A stretch of 64,000 bases of DNA from Streptomyces clavifer. Its GTDB lineage: Bacteria; Actinomycetota; Actinomycetes; Streptomycetales; Streptomycetaceae. A model generated the notes under the pieces. The model saw only the letters and a program-made list of their open reading frames with translations, did not search any database and had not been told where the DNA came from. Positions 36,951 through 45,394 of the stretch are shown here, piece after piece. The translations under genes and the position numbers were made by a program. Positions within the stretch are counted from its first letter, which is position 1, and every line of letters begins with the position of its first letter. The DNA is taken from positions 372,001 through 436,000 of the forward strand of contig BMWJ01000002.1 of NCBI GenBank assembly GCA_014651175.1, given 5' to 3'.

Positions 36951-37591
36951 CGGGCGACTCCCCAGCGCTTCTCCATCACGTTGAAGAGCGCACTGATGGT
37001 CAGGGTGATGATCAGGTATCCGACGGCGATCCACACGAAGGACCAGACGATGCTGTAGCCCAGTTCGTTGAGGGTCTTGTAGGTGCCCAGCAGTTCGGTG
37101 ACGCTGAACGCTCCGGCGATCGCGGAGTTCTTGGCGAGCGCGATGAGCGTCGATCCGACCGGTGGGATCACCGAGCGGAAGGCCTGCGGCAGCACGACGC
37201 TGTTCAGCGTCTGTCCGAAGGTCATCCCGAGGCTGCGGGACGCCTCGCCCTGTCCCGTGGGCACGGTGTTGATGCCGGAACGCAGGGCCTCGCAGATGAA
37301 GGCCGAGGTGTAGCAGCCGAGGGCGAGGACCGCGAAGACCTCGAAGGGCAGCACCAGGCCGAAGCGCGGCAGACCCAGGAGGACGGCGAAGAACAGCAGG
37401 GTCAGCGGGGTGTTGCGGAGCACCGCCACCCAGACGGTGCCGATCACCCGGAGCGAGCCGACGGGCGCGACCCGGAAGGACGCCATGAGGAAGCCGAGCA
37501 CCAGTGCCAGGATCGAGGCGTAGACGGTGAGCTCCACCGTGCCGAGGAATCCCTCGCCGTAGAGGGAGAAGTTGTCTGTCAGTACGTCCAT
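36947..37591 (-). CDS. gluC: glutamate ABC transporter permease GluC
   Basis: The 214-residue permease has five hydrophobic segments and the EAA-type loop [39 protein letters not shown] and [20 protein letters not shown] are typical of the polar-amino-acid permease family (PF00528). It forms the membrane channel with GluD. It is placed 16 bp after gluB and overlaps gluD, in the standard gluABCD order. Confidence 0.95.
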   Translation of the reverse strand: MDVLTDNFSLYGEGFLGTVELTVYASILALVLGFLMASFRVAPVGSLRVIGTVWVAVLRNTPLTLLFFAVLLGLPRFGLVLPFEVFAVLALGCYTSAFICEALRSGINTVPTGQGEASRSLGMTFGQTLNSVVLPQAFRSVIPPVGSTLIALAKNSAIAGAFSVTELLGTYKTLNELGYSIVWSFVWIAVGYLIITLTISALFNVMEKRWGVAR

Positions 37592-37607
37592 GGTGGTGGC
37601 CCGCCCC

Positions 37608-38522
37608 TCAGTTCGCCGGGTAGCGGTCGATGGGCGGGGGTGTCGGCGCGGGCACCCCGGAGAGGCCGAGCGTGGCCTCGAACGCCTTCTTCCAGTTGCC
37701 GTTCTTCTCGTTCGCCTCCAGGGCGTCGTCGAGCGCGAGGCGCAGCGCGTTGTCGCCGCGCGGGACGCCGATGCCGTAGGGCTCCTCGGAGAACGGCTTG
37801 CCGACGACCTTCATCTCGTCCGGTGCCTTGGCCGCGAAGCCCAGCAGGATGGCGTCGTCCGTGGTGACGGCGTCGACCTGGAAGGTCAGCAGGTTGTCGA
37901 CGCAGATCGAGTACGTGTCGTAGGCGACGAGGTCGGCGTCGGGGTAATCGGCGGCGATCCGTTGGTACGGCGTGGATCCGGCGGCGGAGCAGACGGTCTT
38001 GCCCGCCAGGTCCTGCGGTCCCTTGATGTCGTTCTCGTCGCTGCGCACGAGCAGCCCCTGCCCGGCCATGTAGTAGGGCCCGGCGAAGCCGACGAGCTTC
38101 TTGCGCATGTCGTTGATCGTGTAGGTGCCGACGTAGTAGTCGATCTGCCCGTTCTGGAGGGCCGTCTCCCGGTTGGCGGAGGCGATGGTCCGGAAGCTGA
38201 TCGTGTCGGGCTCGAAGCCGAGCGAAGCAGCCATCATCCGGGCGATCTCGATGTCGAAGCCGGAGTAGACGCCGGTCGCCGGGTCCTTCTCGCCGAGATA
38301 GGGCTGGTCCTCCTTGGCGCCGACCACGAGGTAGCCGCGCTTCTCGGCCTCGACCCAGGTCTTGGATTCGGGCAGCCGGAAGTCCGTGTCGACCGTGTAC
38401 CGGGGCAGTGCCCCGGCCTTGGGTCCCTTGACCGGCGGGCTGCCCTCCCTGCCGCAGCCGGCGGCGAGCACGGCGAGCAGGACGCCGGCCAGCACGGCCG
38501 CGAGATTCTTCGTACGCAACAT
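37608..38522 (-). CDS. gluB: glutamate-binding lipoprotein GluB
   Basis: The 304-residue protein has a lipoprotein signal peptide ending LLAVLAAGC, with the modified Cys at about residue 23. The rest is a periplasmic-binding-protein type 2 fold (PF00497): [32 protein letters not shown] and [17 protein letters not shown]. It captures extracellular glutamate, aspartate or a related amino acid for GluCD. It is 11 bp downstream of gluA, in the same operon. Confidence 0.95.
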   Translation of the reverse strand: MLRTKNLAAVLAGVLLAVLAAGCGREGSPPVKGPKAGALPRYTVDTDFRLPESKTWVEAEKRGYLVVGAKEDQPYLGEKDPATGVYSGFDIEIARMMAASLGFEPDTISFRTIASANRETALQNGQIDYYVGTYTINDMRKKLVGFAGPYYMAGQGLLVRSDENDIKGPQDLAGKTVCSAAGSTPYQRIAADYPDADLVAYDTYSICVDNLLTFQVDAVTTDDAILLGFAAKAPDEMKVVGKPFSEEPYGIGVPRGDNALRLALDDALEANEKNGNWKKAFEATLGLSGVPAPTPPPIDRYPAN

Positions 38523-38533
38523 GGGGCCCCCTG

Positions 38534-39277
38534 TCAGTGCTTGAGGATCTTGGACAGGAAGTCCTTGGCGCGGTCACTCTCCGGAGCGTTGAAGAACTGC
38601 TCCGGGGTGCGGTCCTCGATGATGCATCCCTCGGACATGAACACGACGCGGTTCGCCGCCGACCGGGCGAACCCCATCTCGTGCGTGACGACGACCATGG
38701 TCATGCCCTCACGGGCGAGCTGCTGCATGACTTCGAGGACCTCGTTGATCATCTCCGGGTCGAGGGCCGAGGTGGGCTCGTCGAAGAGGAGGGCCTTGGG
38801 GTCCATCGCCAGCGCGCGGGCGATGGCCACCCGCTGCTGCTGGCCGCCGGAGAGCTGGGCGGGGAGCTTGTCGGCCTGCGAGGCGAGCCCGACCCGCTCC
38901 AGTAGCTCCCGGGAGCGCCGGTCGGCCTCGTCCTTCTTGCGCTTGCGGACCTTGATCTGGGCCAGCGAGACGTTCGCCAGGACCGTCTTGTGCGCGAACA
39001 GGTTGAACGACTGGAAGACCATGCCGACTTCGGCACGGAGCTGTGCGAGCCCCTTGCCCTCCTCGGGCAGGGGCTGCCCGTCGATGGCGATGTGGCCGGA
39101 CTCGATCGTCTCGAGTCTGTTGATCGTCCGGCAGAGCGTCGACTTGCCCGATCCCGAGGGGCCGATGACCACCACCACCTCCCCGCGGCCGACGGTGAGA
39201 TTGATGTCCTGCAGTACGTGCAACGTCCCGAAGTGCTTGTTGACGTCCCGCAGCTCGATCAACGGATCGACGGCCAT
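38534..39277 (-). CDS. gluA: glutamate ABC transporter ATPase GluA
   Basis: The 247-residue ATPase shows every ABC motif: Walker [14 protein letters not shown]-loop [13 protein letters not shown], signature [15 protein letters not shown], Walker [14 protein letters not shown] and switch His in VVVTHEMGF. It is of the GlnQ type dedicated to polar amino acids. It is the first gene of the gluABCD operon, with its promoter in the 100 bp before it. In Streptomyces glutamate uptake feeds nitrogen metabolism; the window has several other nitrogen-salvage units. Confidence 0.96.
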   Translation of the reverse strand: MAVDPLIELRDVNKHFGTLHVLQDINLTVGRGEVVVVIGPSGSGKSTLCRTINRLETIESGHIAIDGQPLPEEGKGLAQLRAEVGMVFQSFNLFAHKTVLANVSLAQIKVRKRKKDEADRRSRELLERVGLASQADKLPAQLSGGQQQRVAIARALAMDPKALLFDEPTSALDPEMINEVLEVMQQLAREGMTMVVVTHEMGFARSAANRVVFMSEGCIIEDRTPEQFFNAPESDRAKDFLSKILKH

Positions 39278-39378
39278 ACGCTGCCCTACCCACTTATCGC
39301 TGTGTCGAGGTCAGCGCAAACTATCCAGGCCGTCAGCCCACTTCGGGGCCGACACGCATCAACGCCGCATAAGGCTTT

Positions 39379-39840
39379 TTATCGCGCTTTGGATGCCGGC
39401 CCGCTCTCGGCCGACTCCGCGTACATCTCGGAGAGCTCGGGGCTGCCCGACATCGCCCAGTCCAGGCCCGCCCCGACGACGTCGATCTCACGGCCCGAGG
39501 CCAGGCGCACCACGGGCTGCCCGCTGCCCAGGATGTCCCAGGCGGCGCCGGGAACGGTCCGCACCAGGACGGTGCCGAGGTAGAGACCCGCGTCGTTGCC
39601 CAGCCAGGGAAGCTCCTCGGGATCGTCGCGCCACAGGGGCGGCAGTTGGTCGAGCGCGGACAACGAGGCGGGGCTGTCGTCGAGTTCCAGTCCGTGCTGC
39701 CCCGCCCGGGCACGCAGCAGTTCGCATTCGGCGAGCAGTTCGGCCACGCCGTCCGGATCGGTCTCGACGGCAGCCGCGAGAGCCACCCCCCGCGTACCGC
39801 CCTGGCGCTTACGCCAGTTGTCCAAGAAAGGGATGTTCAT
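39379..39840 (-). CDS. conserved protein of unknown function (DUF6278-like)
   Basis: The 153-residue soluble protein starts [15 protein letters not shown] and contains [35 protein letters not shown] and [21 protein letters not shown] associate this pattern with a Streptomyces-specific domain of unknown function (DUF6278), from memory only. It has no membrane segment or signal. It stands alone between gluA and a divergent SDR; 100 bp separate it from the SDR start. Confidence 0.7.
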   Translation of the reverse strand: MNIPFLDNWRKRQGGTRGVALAAAVETDPDGVAELLAECELLRARAGQHGLELDDSPASLSALDQLPPLWRDDPEELPWLGNDAGLYLGTVLVRTVPGAAWDILGSGQPVVRLASGREIDVVGAGLDWAMSGSPELSEMYAESAESGPASKAR

Positions 39841-39928
39841 ACCACTAGGATCCCATCCCGGACGTGTTCCGCACCGCAAGCCGCGCGACTGTTCCGGATC
39901 CGGGACCAAGTGCCGGGGAGCGCCTGCC

Positions 39929-39934
39929 TAGGCT
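39929..39934 (+). promoter_or_regulatory. -10 box of leaderless SDR gene
   Basis: TAGGCT ends 6 nt before the ATG at 39941, so the transcript probably starts at the start codon. No ribosome site is present. Confidence 0.5.
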
Positions 39935-39940
39935 GGGCGG

Positions 39941-40720
39941 ATGACATCGCGCAACTACCTCTCCGAACTCTTCTCGCTCGACGGCCGGGTCGCCGTGGTG
40001 ACCGGCGGCAGTTCCGGCATCGGCCGGGGCATCACCGGGGCGCTCGCGCGTGCGGGGGCGAGCGTCGTCGTCGTGGCGCGCCGGGAGGCCGAGCTGGCCC
40101 GCACCATCGCCGAACTGACGTCGGAGGGCTGCCGGGCGGCCTGGGTGAGCGCCGACCTGGGGACCTCGGAGGGCGTGCGCACGGCCGCCGAGAAGGCGGT
40201 GGCCGCGTTCGGCGAGCCCGACATCCTCGTCAACTGCGCGGGCGTCAATCTGCGGCCCCCGATGGGCGAGCTGGACGAGGACGTGTGGGACACCACGATG
40301 ACGGTGAACCTCAAGGCGCCCTATCTGCTGGGCCGTCGCTTCGGCCCCGGCATGGCCGAGCGCGGGTACGGGCGGATCATCCACATCACCTCGCAGCAGG
40401 CGCACCGGGCATTCGTGCAGAGCGGGGCGTACGGGGTCTCCAAGGGCGCGCTCGAATCACTGGCGCGCTCCCAGGCCGAGGCGTGGTCCCCGCAGGGTGT
40501 CACCTGCAACACCCTGGTTCCGGGCTTCGTGATGACGCCGCTCAACGAACGGCTGTCGGCGGACCCGGAGCGGGTGGCGGCGCTGGCCGCTCGCACGATG
40601 GTGGGACGCAACGGGCTGGCCGACGACTTCGCCGGCGCCGCGGTGTTCCTGGCGAGCGCGGCGTCGGCGTACGTCACCGGACAGTCGATCTTCGTCGACG
40701 GCGGCTTCTCCGTGCACTGA
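39941..40720 (+). CDS. short-chain dehydrogenase (gluconate 5-dehydrogenase-like)
   Basis: The 259-residue classical SDR has the cofactor loop VTGGSSGIGRGITGAL, then ARREAEL with basic residues suggesting NADP, ILVNCAGVNLRPP, catalytic Ser in HITSQQAHR and Tyr-x-x-x-Lys in YGVSKGALESL. The FSLDGRVAVVTGG start and C-terminal GQSIFVDGGFSVH resemble gluconate 5-dehydrogenase or 2-deoxygluconate dehydrogenase. The substrate is not fixed by context. A -10 box lies directly before the ATG without a ribosome site, so it is probably leaderless. Confidence 0.88.
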   Translation: MTSRNYLSELFSLDGRVAVVTGGSSGIGRGITGALARAGASVVVVARREAELARTIAELTSEGCRAAWVSADLGTSEGVRTAAEKAVAAFGEPDILVNCAGVNLRPPMGELDEDVWDTTMTVNLKAPYLLGRRFGPGMAERGYGRIIHITSQQAHRAFVQSGAYGVSKGALESLARSQAEAWSPQGVTCNTLVPGFVMTPLNERLSADPERVAALAARTMVGRNGLADDFAGAAVFLASAASAYVTGQSIFVDGGFSVH

Positions 40721-40927
40721 GCGGTGGGGAGCGCGGGACGCCGCCCCCGGCGAGGGGCGGCGTCCGCGCAAGTGGGCACCCGGGCGCAGAAGTCGGCGCG
40801 ACGGGCACGGGACGCGACGCCACACCGCGGTCCGGCCCGAGCCGGACGGCCAGGCTTCGGTCCCCGGCCCCCTTCTTCCCGGAGGGGCACCTCCGCGCCC
40901 ACGCACCGGGGGCCCGATGCGCGCACC

Positions 40928-41680
40928 CTAGCCGTCGGCGCCGGGAGTTGCCGCCCCGTCCTCACCGGCCGGGACGGCGGAGGTGACGGCCGCCGACGCG
41001 GCCTCCTTGTCGATGCCGAGCCCCGAGAGCACACCCGTGCCGTCCTCGAACTCCAGCAGAGCCAGCAGGATGTGCTCCGTCCCGACGAAGTCGTGACCCA
41101 GCCGCAGGGCTTCCCGGAAGGTGAGCTCCAGGACCTTGCGCGCTCCCGCGTCGTACGGGATCAGCTCCGGGACGGTGTCCGCCGCGGGCGGCAGCGCGCG
41201 CACCGCCGCCTCGCGGACCGCGGCGGGCGGCACACCCTGGCCGGTGATCACCTGCGCGGCGAGGGCGCCGGGCTCCCCCAGGAGGCCCAGCACCAGGTGT
41301 GGGACGCGCACCTCGTCGTTGCGGGCCGCGTGCGCCTCGTTGTGGGCGCCCATCACGACGTTCCGTGCCTGCTCGGTGAATCGCCCGAACCCCTGACTCG
41401 GGTCCAGGGCAGCGGTCTCGTCCGGCTTCTTCGCCACGAACCTCTTTTGGGCGGCCTGCCGGGTGACGCCCATGCTCCTGCCGATGTCCGTCCACGAGGC
41501 GCCCGAGCGCCGCGCCTGGTCCACGAAGTGGCCGATGAGGTGGTCGGCGATCTCGCCGAGGTGGTCCGCCGCCACGACAGCACCGGAGAGCTGCTCCAGC
41601 GCGTCGGGGTGGGTCTTCTTGATCGCGTCGATCAGGTCGTCGAGGCGGATGGGAGGGTTGGGCCCGAGCGGCTTCGTCAT
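40928..41680 (-). CDS. HTH plus double Clp N-terminal domain protein
   Basis: The 250-residue protein begins with a helical HTH-like region (residues 62-81, SWTDIGRSMGVTRQAAQKRF) and continues with two Clp_N repeats (PF02861; about 100-165 and 176-235), for example FTEQARNVVMGAHNEA and GHDFVGTEHILLALL. It has no AAA+ ATPase module. Such proteins may bind Clp substrates or partners and could regulate their own transcription through the HTH. The promoter is unusual: a 25-bp perfect palindrome overlaps its -35 box, and the -10 box lies directly before the ATG (leaderless). Confidence 0.88.
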   Translation of the reverse strand: MTKPLGPNPPIRLDDLIDAIKKTHPDALEQLSGAVVAADHLGEIADHLIGHFVDQARRSGASWTDIGRSMGVTRQAAQKRFVAKKPDETAALDPSQGFGRFTEQARNVVMGAHNEAHAARNDEVRVPHLVLGLLGEPGALAAQVITGQGVPPAAVREAAVRALPPAADTVPELIPYDAGARKVLELTFREALRLGHDFVGTEHILLALLEFEDGTGVLSGLGIDKEAASAAVTSAVPAGEDGAATPGADG

Positions 41681-41686
41681 GAGGCA

Positions 41687-41715
41687 ACCCTAGGTTGACA
41701 CCCCTTGGGCGTCAA
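41687..41715 (-). promoter_or_regulatory. promoter of the HTH/Clp_N gene (leaderless)
   Basis: On the minus strand TTGACG (41715-41710), a 17-bp spacer and TAGGGT (41692-41687) are followed by six bases and the ATG at 41680. This is a near-consensus vegetative promoter with no room for a ribosome site. Confidence 0.75.
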
Positions 41716-41731
41716 CCCAGGGTTGACGCCC
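41693..41731. promoter_or_regulatory. 25-bp perfect palindrome plus third half-site (operator)
   Basis: GGGCGTCAACCC (41707-41718) and GGGTTGACGCCC (41720-41731) form a perfect 12-bp inverted repeat about one central A. A third copy, GGTTGACACCC (41693-41703), lies between the -35 and -10 boxes of the HTH/Clp_N gene. The site lies also upstream of the divergent mycoredoxin-like gene, so it may control both. Confidence 0.8.
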
Positions 41732-41809
41732 GTAGGGTCTTGTCCACCGGGGCGCCCTGGGTGTTGGCTGACCGGATCGACCGACGTGAGCAGCGAGGAG
41801 AGGCACCCG

Positions 41810-42103
41810 ATGGCCGAGCACCGCGACGGCATGGTCGTCCACTGGCGGCCGGGCTGCCCCTTCTGCATGAAGCTCCGCCTGTGGCTGCGCTTCTCGAAGC
41901 TGACGTACACCGAGGTCGACATCTGGAGCGACCCGGACGCCGCCGCGTTCGTACGCTCGGTCGCGGACGGCCACGAGACCGTGCCGACGGTCACCGTGGC
42001 GGGGCACTCCATGGTGAACCCGTCCATGCGCCAGGTGGTGCGGGCCGTCAGGGAGCACGCCCCGCACCTGCTGGACACCGGCGGATCCGCGAAGGGCCTC
42101 TGA
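41810..42103 (+). CDS. mycoredoxin / glutaredoxin-like protein
   Basis: The 97-residue thioredoxin-fold protein has the redox motif CPFC in VVHWRPGCPFCMKLRLWL, the cis-Pro strand VPTVTVAG and the C-terminal SMVNPSMRQV. Glutaredoxin-like proteins with this architecture in actinomycetes use mycothiol (mycoredoxin) instead of glutathione; that is inference from the host. It would reduce mixed disulfides in the cytoplasm. It is divergent from the HTH/Clp_N gene, with the palindrome between them. AGGAGAGG precedes the ATG. Confidence 0.85.
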   Translation: MAEHRDGMVVHWRPGCPFCMKLRLWLRFSKLTYTEVDIWSDPDAAAFVRSVADGHETVPTVTVAGHSMVNPSMRQVVRAVREHAPHLLDTGGSAKGL

Positions 42104-42120
42104 CCGCGGACGGTCAGAGG
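42097..42120. terminator. hairpin containing both stop codons
   Basis: CCTCTGACCG (42097-42106) and CGGTCAGAGG (42111-42120) form a perfect 10-bp stem with loop CGGA. Each arm contains a stop codon: TGA of the mycoredoxin gene and, on the other strand, TGA of xthA. It probably ends both transcripts. Confidence 0.7.
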
Positions 42121-42893
42121 TCGAGGTCCACGACCACCGGGGCGTGGTCCGACGCGCCCTTGCCCTTGCGCTCCTCGCGGTCGACGTAGCTGTCCTTGAC
42201 CGCGGACGTGAACGGGGCGTTGCCGTAGACCAGGTCGATGCGCATGCCCCTGTTCTTCGGGAAGCGCAGCTCGCGGTAGTCCCAGAAGGTGTACGGACGG
42301 TCGTACTTGAGCGGGCGCGGCATCACGTCCGACAACCCCTCCGCGCGCAGGGTGGCGAGCGCGGCGCGCTCGGCGGGGGTGACGTGCGTGGCGCCCTCGA
42401 ACAGCGCCGGGTCCCAGACGTCCTCGTCGGTCGGCGCGACGTTGAAGTCGCCCAGGACCGCGAACGGCAGCGCACCCGCGGCGTCGGCGGCCACGGCCTT
42501 CTGCAGCGCCTCGAACCACCGCAGCTTGTAGGCGTAGTGGTCGTGCGTGACCTCGCGGCCGTTGGGGACGTACACCGACCAGACACGGACCGGCCCGCAG
42601 GTCGCCGCGATCGCCCTCGGCTCCTGCACACCCTCGTAGTCCGGGCCGTCGGGCAGGCCCGTCACGACGTCCGCGAGGCCCACACGGGAGAGCAGCGCGA
42701 CGCCGTTCCACCGGCCGGTGGCGTTGACCGCGGACTCGTAGCCCAGCTCACGCAGCGCGTCGGCGGGGAACTGCTCCAGCGTGCATTTGGTCTCCTGGAT
42801 GCACAGCACGTCCGTGCCGGTGCTCTCCAGCCAGGCCAGCAGCCTCGGCAGCCGGGCGGTGATCGAATTGACGTTCCAGGTGGCGATGCGCAT
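42114..42893 (-). CDS. xthA: exodeoxyribonuclease III
   Basis: The 259-residue enzyme (PF03372) repairs abasic sites and 3' blocks in DNA. Visible motifs are MRIATWNVNSITARLPRL, IQETKCTLEQFP (catalytic Glu), VYVPNGREV, VLGDFNVAPTDEDVWD (Asp/Asn), RIDLVYGN and the terminal GASDHAPVVVDL (Asp-His). All catalytic residues are present and the length matches the ExoA family. It is probably independent of the metallo-hydrolase gene 34 bp upstream, though they share strand. Confidence 0.95.
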   Translation of the reverse strand: MRIATWNVNSITARLPRLLAWLESTGTDVLCIQETKCTLEQFPADALRELGYESAVNATGRWNGVALLSRVGLADVVTGLPDGPDYEGVQEPRAIAATCGPVRVWSVYVPNGREVTHDHYAYKLRWFEALQKAVAADAAGALPFAVLGDFNVAPTDEDVWDPALFEGATHVTPAERAALATLRAEGLSDVMPRPLKYDRPYTFWDYRELRFPKNRGMRIDLVYGNAPFTSAVKDSYVDREERKGKGASDHAPVVVDLDL

Positions 42894-42927
42894 GCAGCCA
42901 ACCTAGCCGCTCCCTCTGACAGCCGGG

Positions 42928-43581
42928 TCAGAGACGGGTCGCGTCGCCCGGTGCCAGCCGACCGTGGTCCGTTCCGCCCAGGGCTCCGATCTGACGGTCG
43001 TAGATCGGGCGGGCGAGATCGGTGAGCAGCGCGTCGTGGATGTCGATGGCTCGTCGCGGGCCGACCTCGCGCACGTAGTCGATCACCTCGGAGATCTTGT
43101 TCCAGGGGGCCATCACGGGCAGCAGCAGGGTGTCCACCGGCCGGCCGGGCACCGTGAGCGCGTCGCCCGGGTGGAAGACCGAACCGTCCACCAGGAAGCC
43201 GATGTTGGTGATCCGCGGGATGTCCGGATGGATCACGGCGTGCAGTTCGCCGTGCACCTGTACGTCGAAGCCGGCGGCGGAGAACGTGTCGCCGTGGCCC
43301 ACCGTGTGGATCCGCCCGGGGAACGCGGCCGAGAGCTTCTCGGCCACGCTCCGCAGGGTCCACACCTGCGCGGCCGGGTTGGACTCCAGGCCGGCGCGCA
43401 GCCTCGCCTCGTCGAAGTGGTCCGGGTGTTCGTGGGTCACCAGGATCGCGTCGGTACCGACCGCGGCGTCCTCCTCGGAGAATCCGCCGGGGTCGATGAC
43501 GAGCGACTGCCCGTCCCGTTCCAGACGGATGCAGGAGTGCGACTTCTTCGTGAGCGTGAGCGTGCTGGGCGGTGTGTTCAT
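42928..43581 (-). CDS. metallo-beta-lactamase-fold hydrolase
   Basis: The 217-residue protein has a metallo-beta-lactamase fold of the UlaG-like type: SHSCIRLERDGQSLVIDPGG, the metal-binding ILVTHEHPDHFDEARL (H-x-H-x-D-H), VHPGDALTVPG with a further Asp, and RAIDIHDALLTD with the C-terminal His. Its substrate is unknown; relatives hydrolyse lactones or phosphodiesters. The start at 43581 is preferred over 43590, whose ribosome site would be directly adjacent. It lies 13 bp after the PcaL-like gene on the same strand and may share its transcript. Confidence 0.87.
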   Translation of the reverse strand: MNTPPSTLTLTKKSHSCIRLERDGQSLVIDPGGFSEEDAAVGTDAILVTHEHPDHFDEARLRAGLESNPAAQVWTLRSVAEKLSAAFPGRIHTVGHGDTFSAAGFDVQVHGELHAVIHPDIPRITNIGFLVDGSVFHPGDALTVPGRPVDTLLLPVMAPWNKISEVIDYVREVGPRRAIDIHDALLTDLARPIYDRQIGALGGTDHGRLAPGDATRL

Positions 43582-43594
43582 GCCGACCATCCTG

Positions 43595-45358
43595 CTACGC
43601 GGGCGGAGTGGTCTCGGCCTGGATCACCGACTGGGCGATGCCGAACGCGGCACTCGCCGCCGGAATGCCGCAGTAGACGGCCGTCTGCAGCAGTACTTCC
43701 TTGATCTCGGTGGGGGTGAGCCCGTTGCGCAGGGCGGCCCTGACGTGCTGGGCGAGGCTCCCCAGGTGCCCCGAACCGACGACCGCGGTGAGGGTGACGC
43801 AGCTGCGGGCCCTGCGGTCCAGGCCTTCCCGGGTCCAGATCTCCCCCCAGGCGTAGCGGGTGACGAGCTCCTGGAAGTCGTCGGTGAAGGCGTCGGAGGC
43901 GGCCGTGGCCGCGTCCACGTGGGCGTTGCCCAGCACTTCGCGCCGGACCTTCATCCCGCTGTCGTAGCGGTCACCGCGGCCGGCGGGGACCGCTTCGGGC
44001 ACGACGGCGGCGGCTATCTCGCCCGCCGGCACCACGGGCACGAAGGAGGCCGTGCCCCCCGGGGCGGGCGGCACCGGGATCGAGCCCAGGGTGTCCTGCC
44101 AGCCCGTGGAGAAGTGCATGAGGAGCAGATCGGTGACGGCACCGGGCTGCTCGACGGGGGCCAGGTGCGAGGCGCCGGGTACCAGGGCGAGCCGGGCGTC
44201 CGGGATTCCCGCGACGAGGGTACGGGCCTCGGCGGGACCGGTGACCTTGTCCTCGGCACCGACCAGGACGAGGGTCGGCACGCCGATCCGGGAGAGCTCC
44301 GTACGGATGTCGAAGGCGGCCAGGGCCTCGCAGGCCGCGATGTAGCAGCCGGGGTCCGTGGTGCGCACCATCTGTACGGCCCACTCGACGATGGCAGGCT
44401 GGGCTGCGGCGAAGCCGGGGGTGAACCAGCGTTCCGGGGAGGTGCGGGCGATCGGCTCCAGGCCGTTGCTGCGGACGATCACCCCGCGCTGACGGAACTC
44501 GTCGGCGGTGCCGAAGCGGGGCGAGGCCGCCACGAGCGCGAGGGAAGCCACCCGGTGCGGATGGCGCAGCGCGAGGTCGGCGCCGACGGCGCCGCCGATG
44601 GAGCAGCCCGCGTACCCGAAGCGGTGGACACCGACGCTGTCCAGCGTGGCGAGGAGCCGGTCGGCGAGGTCACTGACGGCTGCTGCCGGGTACGCCGGTG
44701 CTCCGCCGTGCCCGGGGAGGTCGTACCGGAAGATCCTCCAGTGCTGGGAGAGCCCGGGGATCTGGCGGTCCCACATGTGCCAGGTCGTGCCGAGCGAGGG
44801 GCCGATCACCAGGACGGGGGCGTCGTCCGGCCCGTCGAAGCGGTACTGGAGCAGCTGCGCCGCCTGCCGGTCCTGCTGCGGCGCGCGGGGTCCCTGCGGG
44901 GGCGTGCCGGGCGGGCGGCCGTGGGTGGCCTCCGGGGCGCCGGTGTACAGGGGCACGTGCGCCGGCTGGGGGGCCTGGGGCTGCCCGGGGTGCTGCTGCT
45001 GGGGCGGGTGGGCCAGTGCGTGCTGCGGCACGGGCTGCGGTGCCGGGCCGGGCAGGAGGTCCTGGGGCTGCCCGGAAGGCTGCTGGACCAGCTCGCCCTG
45101 CACGGAGTGCGGTCTCCCGGCCTGCGAGGCCAGTGGCGCCGACGGGATCTGGGGGGTCAGCGGGACCTGGGGGGTCAGGGGGACCTGGGGGGTCAGCGGG
45201 ACCTGCTGCATCAGCGGCGCCAGGGGTATCCGCTGGTCCTGCGCGTACTGCGGAGCGGCCGCAGGCTGCGGGGTCGGGTGGAGCTGCCGGGCCGGGTCGC
45301 CCTGACCGTGGTGGGGGGGCTGGGCGGGCTGCGGGGTCGTCTCGCTCACGTCACTCAC
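43595..45358 (-). CDS. pcaL: 3-oxoadipate enol-lactonase / 4-carboxymuconolactone decarboxylase fusion with Pro/Gln-rich extension
   Basis: The 587-residue protein has three parts. Residues 1-170 are low complexity, rich in Pro and Gln, with VPLTPQ repeats. Residues 170-425 are an alpha/beta hydrolase like PcaD: IGPSLGTTWHMWD, the nucleophile in YAGCSIGGAVGADLA, VLVGAEDKVTG and ASHLAPVEQP. Residues 450-587 are a carboxymuconolactone decarboxylase domain (PF02627): RYAWGEIWTREGLDRR and LLQTAVYCGIPAA. The two enzymatic halves match the PcaL fusion, which converts 4-carboxymuconolactone to 3-oxoadipate, but no other pca genes are nearby. The N-terminal extension is atypical, and its start GTG has GGAG upstream. 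Confidence 0.85.
   Translation of the reverse strand: MSDVSETTPQPAQPPHHGQGDPARQLHPTPQPAAAPQYAQDQRIPLAPLMQQVPLTPQVPLTPQVPLTPQIPSAPLASQAGRPHSVQGELVQQPSGQPQDLLPGPAPQPVPQHALAHPPQQQHPGQPQAPQPAHVPLYTGAPEATHGRPPGTPPQGPRAPQQDRQAAQLLQYRFDGPDDAPVLVIGPSLGTTWHMWDRQIPGLSQHWRIFRYDLPGHGGAPAYPAAAVSDLADRLLATLDSVGVHRFGYAGCSIGGAVGADLALRHPHRVASLALVAASPRFGTADEFRQRGVIVRSNGLEPIARTSPERWFTPGFAAAQPAIVEWAVQMVRTTDPGCYIAACEALAAFDIRTELSRIGVPTLVLVGAEDKVTGPAEARTLVAGIPDARLALVPGASHLAPVEQPGAVTDLLLMHFSTGWQDTLGSIPVPPAPGGTASFVPVVPAGEIAAAVVPEAVPAGRGDRYDSGMKVRREVLGNAHVDAATAASDAFTDDFQELVTRYAWGEIWTREGLDRRARSCVTLTAVVGSGHLGSLAQHVRAALRNGLTPTEIKEVLLQTAVYCGIPAASAAFGIAQSVIQAETTPPA
45151..45204. repeat. three tandem 18-bp repeats in the PcaL-like gene
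   Basis: Three copies of GGGGGGTCAGCGGGACCT (the second with one change) encode the VPLTPQ hexapeptide repeats of the Pro/Gln-rich extension. Copy number may vary between strains. Confidence 0.8.
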
Positions 45359-45394
45359 TCGCTCCAGGGTAATGAGCCACCCGTCCGCTCCCCG

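Noticed and set aside
39340-39378. GCC-GCATAA-GGC-TTTTT as a classic rho-independent terminator
   Set aside because: The 3-bp stem is too weak, and the T run is on the strand opposite to both flanking genes.
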